From assembly GCA_963677915.2 (NCBI GenBank), contig CAXXGE010000013.1, positions 1 through 21,757 on the forward strand: a stretch of 21,757 nucleotides of DNA, written 5' to 3'. Position 1 is the stretch's first letter. Each line of letters opens with the position of its first letter. Made by a program: the position numbers and the translations under genes. The notes beneath the pieces are model-generated. The model ran no database searches. It worked only from the letters and a program-made list of their open reading frames with translations, and was not told the origin of the DNA. Origin of the DNA: G963677915 sp963677915 (GTDB lineage Bacteria > Bacillota > Clostridia > Lachnospirales > Vallitaleaceae). Below are positions 1 through 7,116 of this stretch, piece after piece.

Positions 1-843
1 CTCAAGGACCTGTATCATCGCACGCCATTGGTTCACACACCCCGCAACCATTATATATACAAGATGGTTGCAAGCCTTATATCTTCGCCCCATGCCAACG
101 ACCTAACGCTCAGTGAAGATGAAGAGCTACACGTCGAAGACTTCGCCTCAATGGATATAGAGGCGGATACACAGGCCATCCAGAACGATTACAGTCTGGA
201 AATGCTCTTCCTCACTAAAGTTTCCAGCGGTGATGTTGACAAAGTGTCGGAACTGTTCAATGAACATATCAAGACACAGTACTTCACCCGTTTAGCGCCT
301 CAGCAGCTGAGAACCGGCAAGAACAACGCCATCATCCTGACAACGTTGCTGTCAAGAGCGGCCGTAGCAGGCGGTGTCGAATCCGACCGCGCCCTCACGC
401 TTGCAGACATGTATATCAACAAAATTGAGGTGCTTAGCAGCTTCAAGGAACTTCTGAAACTTGTAGAGATAATAGCCGAGAAGTTCACTACAGATGTCCT
501 GCATCTTTCAACGATCAACCATGTCAATGTTATTAAGAACGCATCAAAATATGTCCACATGCATTTGTCCGAACCGATCAGGCTCAATGATGTGGCAGAT
601 TCGGTCGACCTGTCTCCGAACTATTTCTCCTCCCTCTTCAAGCGGGAGATGAAAATCTCATTCGCTGACTACGTGAACCAAACCCGAATCAAGGAAAGCC
701 AGTTCCTGCTCGACACAACGAACTTCTCGATACTGGACATCGCAACCTCGGTCGGTTACAACAACCAGAATTACTTTACAACAATCTTCAGGAAATTCAC
801 CGGCATTACACCTAAGCAGTACCGGATGCGTTCAGCAAAATAA
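1..843 (+). CDS. AraC-family transcriptional regulator, 5' end missing
   Basis: The frame is open from the first base of the window to TAA at 841-843, so 280 residues of a longer protein are visible; the TTG at 28 has no ribosome binding site and is not taken as the start. The last ~100 residues form the AraC/XylS DNA-binding domain with two helix-turn-helix units: the first around 'IRLNDVADSVDLSPNYFSSL', the second around 'ILDIATSVGYNNQNYFTTIF', closing with the family's 'GITPKQYR'. The part before it (a segment with 'QQLRTGKNNAIILTTLLSRA') resembles the helical linker found in many Bacillota AraC regulators with an N-terminal sensor domain, which lies outside the window. Its target and ligand cannot be told. 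The downstream gene is convergent, so it is not an operon partner. Family assignment is secure; function is not. Confidence 0.88.
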   Translation, partial: LKDLYHRTPLVHTPRNHYIYKMVASLISSPHANDLTLSEDEELHVEDFASMDIEADTQAIQNDYSLEMLFLTKVSSGDVDKVSELFNEHIKTQYFTRLAPQQLRTGKNNAIILTTLLSRAAVAGGVESDRALTLADMYINKIEVLSSFKELLKLVEIIAEKFTTDVLHLSTINHVNVIKNASKYVHMHLSEPIRLNDVADSVDLSPNYFSSLFKREMKISFADYVNQTRIKESQFLLDTTNFSILDIATSVGYNNQNYFTTIFRKFTGITPKQYRMRSAK

Positions 844-866
844 CGCTGTGATTCCATATGATTATT

Positions 867-897
867 AAAGGGATGTTGCCAAGGCAGCATCCCTTTT
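867..897. terminator. Bidirectional rho-independent terminator between araC-like gene and spoIID-like gene
   Basis: A 13-bp stem (867-879 with 884-896, one G-T wobble) closes a four-base CAAG loop. The stem begins with AAA and ends with TTT, so either strand yields a hairpin with a U-rich flank. It lies between two convergent genes (stops at 843 and 907) and probably serves both. Confidence 0.8.
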
Positions 898-906
898 CAT
901 TTACAT

Positions 907-2484
907 TTACTCGACAGCCACACCTGAATAGTAGTAGGTCAGTATTTCGTCATATTTATAGCCTTCCAGAGCCATGCCCTTGGCACCGGACTGGCTCATG
1001 CCGATACCGTGTCCCCAGCCCTCGCCTGCAAAAATGTAACTGCCGTTCTTCCCGCCGACCATCGGGTGGTTCACGATGTTCTCTGCCGAGATAACGATCA
1101 CCTGTTCCGGTACCGTGAATTTCTTAACCGAACCGCTGCCACTGATGACATTGGCATTGTTGTAGGAGACTGTATCCATTTTCAAAATGCCGTTGATAGC
1201 GGTCTGCGAGGCTTGCGGTGAATAATCCGCTTTGAGAAGCTGGAACTTTCTGCTGTTCAGACCGAGCCAGTAGCGGATCGTCTCCTTCTCGAGGGTGTAG
1301 CTGCCTGAGGAACCTGTGATTTTAAGCGACAACGCTCTCCCTGCATCAGTGTAACCTTTAACCTCAATATCCTTGACAGACCCTATGCTGATTCCTTTCG
1401 ATTGAAGGATACTTCCGATTTCGCTCCCTGTCATCTCAACGATCCAGGGATCTCTCTCAGGATCCTGCTCATATATATCCGGCACGCCTTTCAAGTACGG
1501 CACCGTTCCGCTCCAGACATTTTCACTGTTTTCGGTATGCCCGCCGCTGGATGCAAAGAAATAGGTGGGAATGACATTCCCGTTATAGTAGATCATTTCA
1601 CCCACTGTGGCATCCACAGCATTGTTTGTCGACGCTTTCTCGACATTGCAGCCTTTGTAAACCTGCGAATAGACATCGTCACCCAAATCATACCGTTTGT
1701 TGGGGTATTTCGGATGTTCGAAAGCATAATAGGCCGCATAGGTTCTCGCCGCAACAGCCTGAGCCTTAAGGGACTCTTCAGGCCACGAAGGTATAATCTC
1801 TCCCGGCAGTACACCATACAGGTACTGTTCCATGTAGATGACATTGACAGCACTGACCGAGGCCAGACCGTCTCTGGCAATTTCCATAGTACCCCGGTAG
1901 CTTCTGCTGCCAAGGTCAAGGATGCCGTCCCCGATGTCGGTCGCAGCTACGCAAGGCATCAGGTTGACGGAATTTTCGAGCACAACGGCATAGGGGCCCG
2001 CCCCGTCCATCATGACCCTTTCACCGTTATCCTCGGTTTGGTAGAACTGAAATCCTGCCAATTCTGATGCCTTTGTCGTATAGGTCGAAACCGCATTCTT
2101 ATCTTCACCGCTGTTACCCAGGTAGATGCGCCATACACCTATTGTTGCTGTTCCGGCGTAGGCTGGCAGCTCAAGGCTTCTGAGCATATTAACCACTTCC
2201 ATGGCGTCTTCATAGACAGGAAAGCTGGCTTTCGAAATGCCTTTCATGCCTGGATAAGCTGTAAATTCAAAACCACTAGCCGAGCTGAATACCGCTTCAC
2301 TTTCATAGATGCCATCGACCCAGTAGCCAATTTGCAGTTCATCATTTTCTATATGTATTGCCGGTATGTTTGTATATTGCCCCAGCAAGCCGATTTTCAC
2401 AGTCTGCTGCGGCACCTCAGCACCGGTGCTGTAAGTCGCCATGACAATAAGCAGCGCCATGACAACGGAAAGTCTTTTAATCAT
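907..2484 (-). CDS. SpoIID/LytB domain protein (peptidoglycan lytic transglycosylase family)
   Basis: 525 residues. Residues 1-22 look like a cleavable signal peptide, so the protein is exported or membrane-tethered. Residues ~60-150 form a region that may be SPOR-like. The SpoIID domain runs from ~195 to the end. The conserved 'LPGEI' places the likely catalytic glutamate at E229, followed by 'SLKAQAVAARTYA'; C279 and H316 ('SSGGHT') fit the zinc-binding residues described for the Clostridioides difficile enzyme; the C-terminal signature 'GEGWGHGIGMSQSGAKGMA' is at ~487-505. SpoIID cleaves peptidoglycan glycan strands after stem-peptide removal and drives engulfment during sporulation; LytB-type paralogues act on vegetative walls. 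At 525 residues it is longer than classical SpoIID (~340), so it may be a paralogue. It sits 64 bases after pheT in the same direction but has its own promoter. The ATG start is supported by AAGGGGG just upstream. Confidence 0.85.
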   Translation of the reverse strand: MIKRLSVVMALLIVMATYSTGAEVPQQTVKIGLLGQYTNIPAIHIENDELQIGYWVDGIYESEAVFSSASGFEFTAYPGMKGISKASFPVYEDAMEVVNMLRSLELPAYAGTATIGVWRIYLGNSGEDKNAVSTYTTKASELAGFQFYQTEDNGERVMMDGAGPYAVVLENSVNLMPCVAATDIGDGILDLGSRSYRGTMEIARDGLASVSAVNVIYMEQYLYGVLPGEIIPSWPEESLKAQAVAARTYAAYYAFEHPKYPNKRYDLGDDVYSQVYKGCNVEKASTNNAVDATVGEMIYYNGNVIPTYFFASSGGHTENSENVWSGTVPYLKGVPDIYEQDPERDPWIVEMTGSEIGSILQSKGISIGSVKDIEVKGYTDAGRALSLKITGSSGSYTLEKETIRYWLGLNSRKFQLLKADYSPQASQTAINGILKMDTVSYNNANVISGSGSVKKFTVPEQVIVISAENIVNHPMVGGKNGSYIFAGEGWGHGIGMSQSGAKGMALEGYKYDEILTYYYSGVAVE

Positions 2485-2489
2485 AACTC

Positions 2490-2518
2490 AACCCCCTTAC
2501 GCATATTATAAGGGGGTT
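2490..2518 (-). promoter_or_regulatory. Hairpin that sequesters the spoIID-like ribosome binding site
   Basis: A perfect 10-bp inverted repeat (arms 2490-2499 and 2509-2518, nine-base loop) ends six bases before the start codon of the spoIID-like gene. On the minus strand the 3' arm contains AAGGGGG, the Shine-Dalgarno sequence, paired to the CCCCC of the 5' arm. RNA reading through from pheT would hide the site. There is no U-tract, so it is a poor intrinsic terminator, although weak termination after pheT cannot be excluded. Confidence 0.6.
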
Positions 2519-2533
2519 GTGAATAAAAGTCCA
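2505..2533 (-). promoter_or_regulatory. Putative sigma-A-like promoter of the spoIID-like gene
   Basis: On the minus strand a perfect TATAAT (2505-2510) lies 17 bases downstream of TGGACT (2528-2533, 4/6 match to TTGACA). The -10 overlaps the loop and 3' edge of the RBS hairpin, so a transcript starting about 7 bases later would carry only the Shine-Dalgarno half of the hairpin and a leader of ~15 bases. A forespore or mother-cell sigma motif was not recognised. Confidence 0.5.
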
Positions 2534-2548
2534 CAGAATGCCTCTGAT

Positions 2549-4939
2549 TTAACCTCTTAATTTGGCTCCGAGTTCAAATTCAAGACCGTTCATGATCTTC
2601 TTCATCGCTTTGTCTATTTCCTTCTCCTTCAGTGTATGGTCGGCTGCGCGGAATGAAAGGGAATAAGCAACGGATTTATAGCCAGCTTCTATCTGTTTGC
2701 CTTTATAGACGTCAAACAGGTCGCATCTTTCCAGATAGCTGCCGCCTCGTTGACGGATCACCTTATCAATGTCGCCTGCCAGCACCTCATCTTTTACAAG
2801 CATCGCAATATCACGAAGTACTGCCGGATACTTCGGCACTGGTGTATAGACGTGGTCAAGAGAAGCAGCCTCTGTAATCACCGTCATATCCAGCTCCATG
2901 ACATAGACCTTTTCGCTGATTCCGTAGTTGTCGCATACATCAGGATGTATTTCTCCGATAAAACCAGCATAACAGCCTTTCACCGTTACAGAAGCCTGTC
3001 TTCCAGGATGGAGGAATGCCTTTTCTTTCGATGGCGCGAATGCTGTATTATCAAGGCAGTTCAGTCTCTCGAAAAGCGTTTCCACAACGCCTTTGGCTTC
3101 GAAGAAGTCACAGTCTCCATAGAGGCCTACTGTCAGATTCACCTTCTCTGTTGGAAGTTTCTTCAACGGCACTGCGTCAGGTAGATATGTCTTTCCGATC
3201 TCATACAGCCTGACCATCTTGTTCCGCTTTGCATAGTTGTTGGACAGAGCTTCCATCATACCGTTGACGGTTGTTGTTCGCATGACGCTGAAGTCTTCAC
3301 CAAGTGGATTGTCGATGACGATTGCCTTCCTGATGCCATCTTCCTCAGGCAGGTTCAGCTTGTCGAAGCTTTTCGGGCTTTCGAATGAATAGGTCATCGC
3401 TTCGTTGAAACCGTGGTCTTCCATGACCAGTTTAGTGATATCCTCTATCTTCTGTTCGAAGGTTTTTTTGCCCACTGTCGGTGTGCCTGACGCCAGGGTA
3501 ACTGGAATCTTATCATAGCCATAGAGTCTGGCCACTTCCTCGGCAAGGTCCGCTTCTCTTTCAATGTCGGCCCTGAATGTCGGTGTTGTGACGGTTCTGT
3601 TGGCTTCATCGACTTCCAGTTCAAGAGATTTAAAATAACCGATCATCTGTTCCTCGGTGACGGACGTACCCAGCAGCCTGTTGATATTGTCCGGGTTGTA
3701 GCCGACGATATTTTTTTTCCTTTTGTTCTTGTAGACATCGATTGTACCTTTGAGCACCTTGCCGGCGCCGATCATCTCAGCCAGCTGGCATGCCCTGTTT
3801 ATAGCCAGCTCCACATTGTTCGGGTCGAGGTTCTTCTCGAACTTCGTTGAAGCGTCTGTTCTCAGCCCGATTTTCTTTGAAGTATGCCTGATGCTGGCCG
3901 GTTTGAAATTTGCAGCCTCAAAAAGTATAGAGCGTGTATTGTCTTTGACTTTCGAACCTTCACCACCCATAAGGCCGGCGATACCGATCGGTTCATTCTT
4001 GTCAGCAATTACCAGCATGCTGCTGTCAAGAACCCTGTCCTCACCGTCAAGGGTCTTCATGATCTCGCCTTCATGGGCCCTTCTGACGATGATCTTGCCA
4101 TCTTCCAGTTCCTCGAGGTCATAGGCATGCATGGGCTGTCCCATTTCCACCATGATAAAGTTGGTGATATCGACAAGGTTGTTGATTGGCCTGAGCCCTA
4201 CCGAACGCAGTTTGTCCTGCAGCCACTTGGGTGATGGTCCTATATTGACATCCACCAGGACTTTCGCCATAAAGCGGGGGCACAGGTCACCGTCAAGCAC
4301 ATCCACCGAAGCGCACGTGTTGATATCGCCTTCGACTTCTGCATAGTTGATCTCAGGGAACTTGAACGGTTTACCGAAAGTAGCAGCAGCCTCTCTTGCA
4401 ATCCCTATAATCGAATAGCAGTCCGCGCGGTTTGAGGTGACTTCGTATTCAACGACAGCATCACCAAGGCCAAAAAACGGCTTCACATCACTTCCAGGTT
4501 TCTGAGGTTCGCCGAAGAGATAAATGCCATATTCCGGCGCTTCAGGATAGTCTTCCCTGTCAAGGCCCAGCTCTTCGACTGAACAAAGCATACCATTCGA
4601 TGCGACACCCCTTAGCTTGCCTTTTTTGATTTTAAGTCCCTCCGAAAGCTCAGCACCCGGCAAAGCCACAGGTACATAATCGCCGACGGAAATATTACTG
4701 GCACCTGTTACTATCTGGATGAGTTCTGCGCCTACGTCTACCTGTGTGACCACAAGCTTGTCCGCATCCGAATGTGCTTCGATGCTTTCAATTTTGCCTA
4801 CGACCACATTGGTGATTTCCTCGCCTGTGACTTCATATGTCTCGACCTTCGTGCCGGACATGGTCATTGCATCGCAATATGTCTCGATATCACAGTCAAT
4901 ATCTACGTAATCTTTGATCCAATTCATTGGTATATTCAT
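2549..4939 (-). CDS. pheT: Phenylalanine--tRNA ligase beta subunit
   Basis: 796 residues, the usual length for bacterial PheT. The start 'MNIPMNWIKDYV' is typical. Domains in order: N-terminal region with an EMAP-type tRNA-binding fold at ~40-155 ('GKIESIEAHSDADKL', 'GVASNGMLCSVEELGL'); B3/B4 editing domain ~205-385, which hydrolyses mischarged Tyr-tRNA-Phe; B5 domain ~405-475; the catalytically inactive class II-like core ~490-690; and the C-terminal FDX-ACB anticodon-binding domain ~700-795. With PheS it forms the cytoplasmic (alpha-beta)2 enzyme that charges tRNA-Phe. It starts 13 bases after the pheS stop, with GGAGG just before the ATG, so the two are co-transcribed and controlled by the T-box upstream of pheS. 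No oddities seen. Confidence 0.97.
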   Translation of the reverse strand: MNIPMNWIKDYVDIDCDIETYCDAMTMSGTKVETYEVTGEEITNVVVGKIESIEAHSDADKLVVTQVDVGAELIQIVTGASNISVGDYVPVALPGAELSEGLKIKKGKLRGVASNGMLCSVEELGLDREDYPEAPEYGIYLFGEPQKPGSDVKPFFGLGDAVVEYEVTSNRADCYSIIGIAREAAATFGKPFKFPEINYAEVEGDINTCASVDVLDGDLCPRFMAKVLVDVNIGPSPKWLQDKLRSVGLRPINNLVDITNFIMVEMGQPMHAYDLEELEDGKIIVRRAHEGEIMKTLDGEDRVLDSSMLVIADKNEPIGIAGLMGGEGSKVKDNTRSILFEAANFKPASIRHTSKKIGLRTDASTKFEKNLDPNNVELAINRACQLAEMIGAGKVLKGTIDVYKNKRKKNIVGYNPDNINRLLGTSVTEEQMIGYFKSLELEVDEANRTVTTPTFRADIEREADLAEEVARLYGYDKIPVTLASGTPTVGKKTFEQKIEDITKLVMEDHGFNEAMTYSFESPKSFDKLNLPEEDGIRKAIVIDNPLGEDFSVMRTTTVNGMMEALSNNYAKRNKMVRLYEIGKTYLPDAVPLKKLPTEKVNLTVGLYGDCDFFEAKGVVETLFERLNCLDNTAFAPSKEKAFLHPGRQASVTVKGCYAGFIGEIHPDVCDNYGISEKVYVMELDMTVITEAASLDHVYTPVPKYPAVLRDIAMLVKDEVLAGDIDKVIRQRGGSYLERCDLFDVYKGKQIEAGYKSVAYSLSFRAADHTLKEKEIDKAMKKIMNGLEFELGAKLRG

Positions 4940-4952
4940 TGTTAGCCTCCTC

Positions 4953-5972
4953 CTAAAACTGCTTCAAGAAACGGATGTCGTTTTCATAGAAGAGCCTTAA
5001 ATCTTCGATGCCATACCTGAGCATCGTTATTCTTTCAAGCCCCATACCGAATGCGAAACCACTGTAGATTTCAGGGTTGATACCGGACATTTCAAGCACC
5101 TTCGGATGAACCATACCGCAGCCAAGAATCTCGATCCACCCCGTCCCCTTGCACACTCTGCAGCCTTCACCGTCACACATGACACAGGATACGTCCACCT
5201 CGGCACTAGGCTCAGTAAAAGGGAAATAGTGGGGTCTGAACTTGACTTTGACAGAATCTCCATAGAGTTCCTTGATAAACTCCTCAAGGGCTCCTTTAAG
5301 GTCTGCCATCGTGATGTCCTTGTCTATGACGAGTCCTTCAATCTGATGGAACATAGGAGAATGTGTTGCATCCACTTCGTCGGAACGGAAAACCCTGCCA
5401 GGCGCAATGACGCGGATCGGCGGCTTTTTGTTTTCCATAACATGGACCTGGGTCGGTGATGTGGATGTCCTGAGGACGAAATCCCGGTTGATATAGAAGG
5501 TATCCTGTTCGTCCCTTGCCGGATGGTCTTCAGGAATGTTCAGCGCTTTGAAGTTGTAGTAATCCTCTTCTATTTCCGGACCGCTGGCGATCTGATAGCC
5601 CATACCGATAAAAATGTCTTTTATATCCTCAAGCACGACATGCATCGGATGCCTATGGCCCACATGCTTACGTTTTGCCGGCATTGTGACATCGATAACT
5701 TCCTCAGCCATCTGCTTATCGCGTTTCTTTCTTGCAATCGTATCTTTCGTTTCTTCAAGGGCTTTTTCGATGTTGCTTCTTACGTCATTGACCAGCTTGC
5801 CGATCAGAGGCCTCTCTTCAGCTGACAAGTCCTTCATGCCTTTCAAAAGCGCTGTCAGGTCGCCCTTTTTACCCAATACTGCCACTCTGATTTCGTCGAG
5901 CGTCTTCAAGTCAGAAGCCGCACGCAGTTTTTCGAGCGTTTCTTTTTGGATTGCTTCCAGTTTGTTCTTCAT
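4953..5972 (-). CDS. pheS: Phenylalanine--tRNA ligase alpha subunit
   Basis: 339 residues, standard length. Residues 1-90 form the N-terminal coiled coil that contacts tRNA. The class II catalytic core follows: motif 2 at 195-213 ('FRSDEVDATHSPMFHQIEG'), the phenylalanine-pocket region 'GWIEILGCGMVHPKVL' at ~278-293, and motif 3 at 306-321 ('FAFGMGLERITMLRYG'). Four cysteines, C263, C266, C271 and C274, are arranged as a CX2C-X4-CX2C knuckle, as seen in many anaerobe PheS proteins and likely able to bind a metal. PheS activates phenylalanine with ATP and transfers it to tRNA-Phe in complex with PheT, the next gene. The ATG at 5972 is preceded by AAAGGAAA at suitable spacing. Expression is governed by the T-box leader immediately upstream. 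Confidence 0.98.
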   Translation of the reverse strand: MKNKLEAIQKETLEKLRAASDLKTLDEIRVAVLGKKGDLTALLKGMKDLSAEERPLIGKLVNDVRSNIEKALEETKDTIARKKRDKQMAEEVIDVTMPAKRKHVGHRHPMHVVLEDIKDIFIGMGYQIASGPEIEEDYYNFKALNIPEDHPARDEQDTFYINRDFVLRTSTSPTQVHVMENKKPPIRVIAPGRVFRSDEVDATHSPMFHQIEGLVIDKDITMADLKGALEEFIKELYGDSVKVKFRPHYFPFTEPSAEVDVSCVMCDGEGCRVCKGTGWIEILGCGMVHPKVLEMSGINPEIYSGFAFGMGLERITMLRYGIEDLRLFYENDIRFLKQF

Positions 5973-6007
5973 AGTACGTTTCCTTTCATGTTTATATAAC
6001 AGAAAAT

Positions 6008-6040
6008 AAAAAAGACCCCGTCCCCAGAAGGGACCGAGTC
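6008..6040 (-). terminator. Regulated intrinsic terminator of the T-box leader
   Basis: On the minus strand an 11-position stem (6030-6040 with 6014-6024; one G-G mismatch and one G-U pair) is followed by six Ts at 6008-6013. Its 5' arm includes the TCCC needed to pair with AGGG in the antiterminator, so the two folds are mutually exclusive. Confidence 0.88.
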
Positions 6041-6252
6041 GCTCGGCGGTACCACCCTAATTCCTGTATTTCCATACAGGCACTTGGCTGTGCTTAACGG
6101 GCACTTGCGGCATCCCCTACTGAACGGTTCAGGGATGCAACTCGGGTGGGAAATTCTTCCCGCATCCTTGCCAAAGCGCCCTTTCAGCCTGCGGAACGCT
6201 CTCTCTGATGGATGATGCGTGAGTACTGAACACCGTCATCGTCTTTCATATT
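6008..6252 (-). ncRNA. T-box leader, specifier UUC (Phe), controlling pheST
   Basis: The minus-strand leader has the full set of T-box elements. The Stem I base pairs ACGG/TTCAG with CTGAA/CCGT. An AGAGAG segment and GCTGAAA follow in Stem I. The specifier context GAAT-TTC-CCACCC puts the UUC codon at 6150-6152. The antiterminator T-box sequence AGGGTGGTACCGCC is at 6045-6058, and an intrinsic terminator ends the leader. Uncharged tRNA-Phe would pair its anticodon with UUC and its NCCA end with the UGGU bulge, stabilising the antiterminator and allowing pheST transcription. The specifier agrees with the downstream genes. The 5' boundary is inferred from the promoter. Confidence 0.94.
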
Positions 6253-6258
6253 GAGTCT

Positions 6259-6286
6259 ATTTTATCACAAATACTGATTTTGTCAA
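6259..6286 (-). promoter_or_regulatory. Promoter of the pheST T-box transcript
   Basis: Minus-strand TTGACA (6281-6286, perfect) is 16 bases from TAAAAT (6259-6264, 5/6). A TG one base before the -10 makes it an extended -10. The predicted start near 6252 agrees with the 5' end of T-box Stem I. Confidence 0.8.
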
Positions 6287-6293
6287 AGAAAAG

Positions 6294-6322
6294 AAAAACG
6301 GCTGCTCCATTGCGAAGCAGCC
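6294..6322 (-). terminator. Rho-independent terminator of the lipoprotein gene
   Basis: On the minus strand a 9-bp stem (6314-6322 with 6300-6308, one T-G wobble) has the loop GCAAT and is followed by GTTTTTCTTTTC. It lies 20 bases past the lipoprotein stop and only ~8 bases before the -35 of the pheST promoter, so the two transcription units are tightly packed but separate. Confidence 0.85.
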
Positions 6323-6341
6323 ATAGGATCATACATGCTAA

Positions 6342-6968
6342 TTATTGAACTTCTACTGTACCTGTGACATTGCTGATTTCACCTGCAGCATCTTTCAACT
6401 CCTGGGATGCAAAGTAGAGGTTTCCGTCGATCTTGCCTTCGCCTTCAAGGTTGAAGCCTTTTGCTTCCACATAGACATCACCAACGAAAGTTCCCTGAGC
6501 AATCGCGAAGTTCTCACTCTTGACTGTCAGTTTAGGTGCTGTGAGTGTGTAAGTCGCTGTGACGTTGTGATCAGCATCGGATGCGTAGAGTGCAAGCTCC
6601 CTTGCCACTTCGCCTCTGTTCTCGAATGCGCCTTCAACAACGATTTCCTTGTCATAAGTGATGTCCGCCGTTGCTGCTGCCAACCAGAAACCGTCGACGC
6701 CCAATGCTGCCGCCAAAACCGCGCCGTCATCAGTGAGGGATGCTGCTGTAACTGCATCTGGTGTTTCTTCCGTCATCTCTTCAGTCATTTCTTCAGTCAT
6801 TTCTTCAGTTGCCTCTTCATCTGTTGCAGGCATTTCCTCTTCTGCCACCTCTTGAGTCTGCTCAGTAGCTGACTCATCGGTAGTTGCCGGCTCCTCTTTG
6901 CCGCCGCATGCCGCTAGGAGGCTCACTGCCAGTGTCATAACAAAAATCAATGAAAGTAATTTTTTCAT
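6342..6968 (-). CDS. Cell-surface lipoprotein with acidic Glu/Thr linker and beta-rich C-terminal domain
   Basis: 208 residues. Residues 1-21 are a lipoprotein signal peptide: lysine-rich start, hydrophobic core and lipobox LLAAC, with lipidation expected at C21. Residues ~22-72 are a very acidic low-complexity linker rich in Glu, Thr and Met, including tandem EEMT repeats. Residues ~73-208 look beta-rich, with repeated short strands such as 'GTFVGDVYVEAKGF' and 'GKIDGNLYFASQEL'. This pattern recalls bactofilin-like or beta-helical 'polymer-forming' domains, but I cannot assign a family from sequence alone. It is likely anchored on the outer face of the membrane, with the linker holding the domain off the surface. 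The ATG is preceded by AAGGGAG, and the gene has its own promoter and terminator, so it appears to be a single-gene unit. The function is unknown. Confidence 0.82.
   Translation of the reverse strand: MKKLLSLIFVMTLAVSLLAACGGKEEPATTDESATEQTQEVAEEEMPATDEEATEEMTEEMTEEMTEETPDAVTAASLTDDGAVLAAALGVDGFWLAAATADITYDKEIVVEGAFENRGEVARELALYASDADHNVTATYTLTAPKLTVKSENFAIAQGTFVGDVYVEAKGFNLEGEGKIDGNLYFASQELKDAAGEISNVTGTVEVQ
6772..6819 (-). repeat. 12-bp tandem repeat encoding EEMT units
   Basis: Four adjacent 12-base units, read on the plus strand as variants of gtcatttcttca: two identical, one with a single change, and a fourth diverged. They code for consecutive E-E-M-T blocks in the lipoprotein linker. The 12-base period keeps the frame, so copy-number changes would alter only linker length. 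Confidence 0.9.
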
Positions 6969-7014
6969 AAGTATCGCTCCCTTTTCTGTATATTGTTAAT
7001 TTAATAACATATTA

Positions 7015-7042
7015 ATTATATCATATGGAGATTTCATTGCAA
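7015..7042 (-). promoter_or_regulatory. Promoter of the lipoprotein gene
   Basis: On the minus strand a perfect TATAAT (7015-7020) follows TTGCAA (7037-7042, 4/6) with a 16-base spacer. It lies ~45 bases before the start codon and the AAGGGAG ribosome binding site. Confidence 0.6.
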
Positions 7043-7050
7043 GGAAACAT

Positions 7051-7079
7051 TATGAACAAAAAAAACTATGTGCTATAAT
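7051..7079 (+). promoter_or_regulatory. Promoter of the YihY-family gene (extended -10)
   Basis: A perfect TATAAT at 7074-7079 is preceded by TG at 7071-7072, making an extended -10; the -35 (TATGAA, 7051-7056) is weak. Transcription would start near 7086, after the ATG at 7084. This supports the later start at 7117. The promoter is divergent from the lipoprotein promoter, with the two -35 regions about 10 bases apart. Confidence 0.6.
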
Positions 7080-7116
7080 TGATATGAAAATCCAAACTGC
7101 GAAGGAGGTTGTTCAA

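Noticed and set aside
2490..2518. Intrinsic terminator after pheT
   Set aside because: The stem is good but no U-tract follows on the minus strand, and its 3' arm is the next gene's Shine-Dalgarno; kept as a regulatory hairpin instead.
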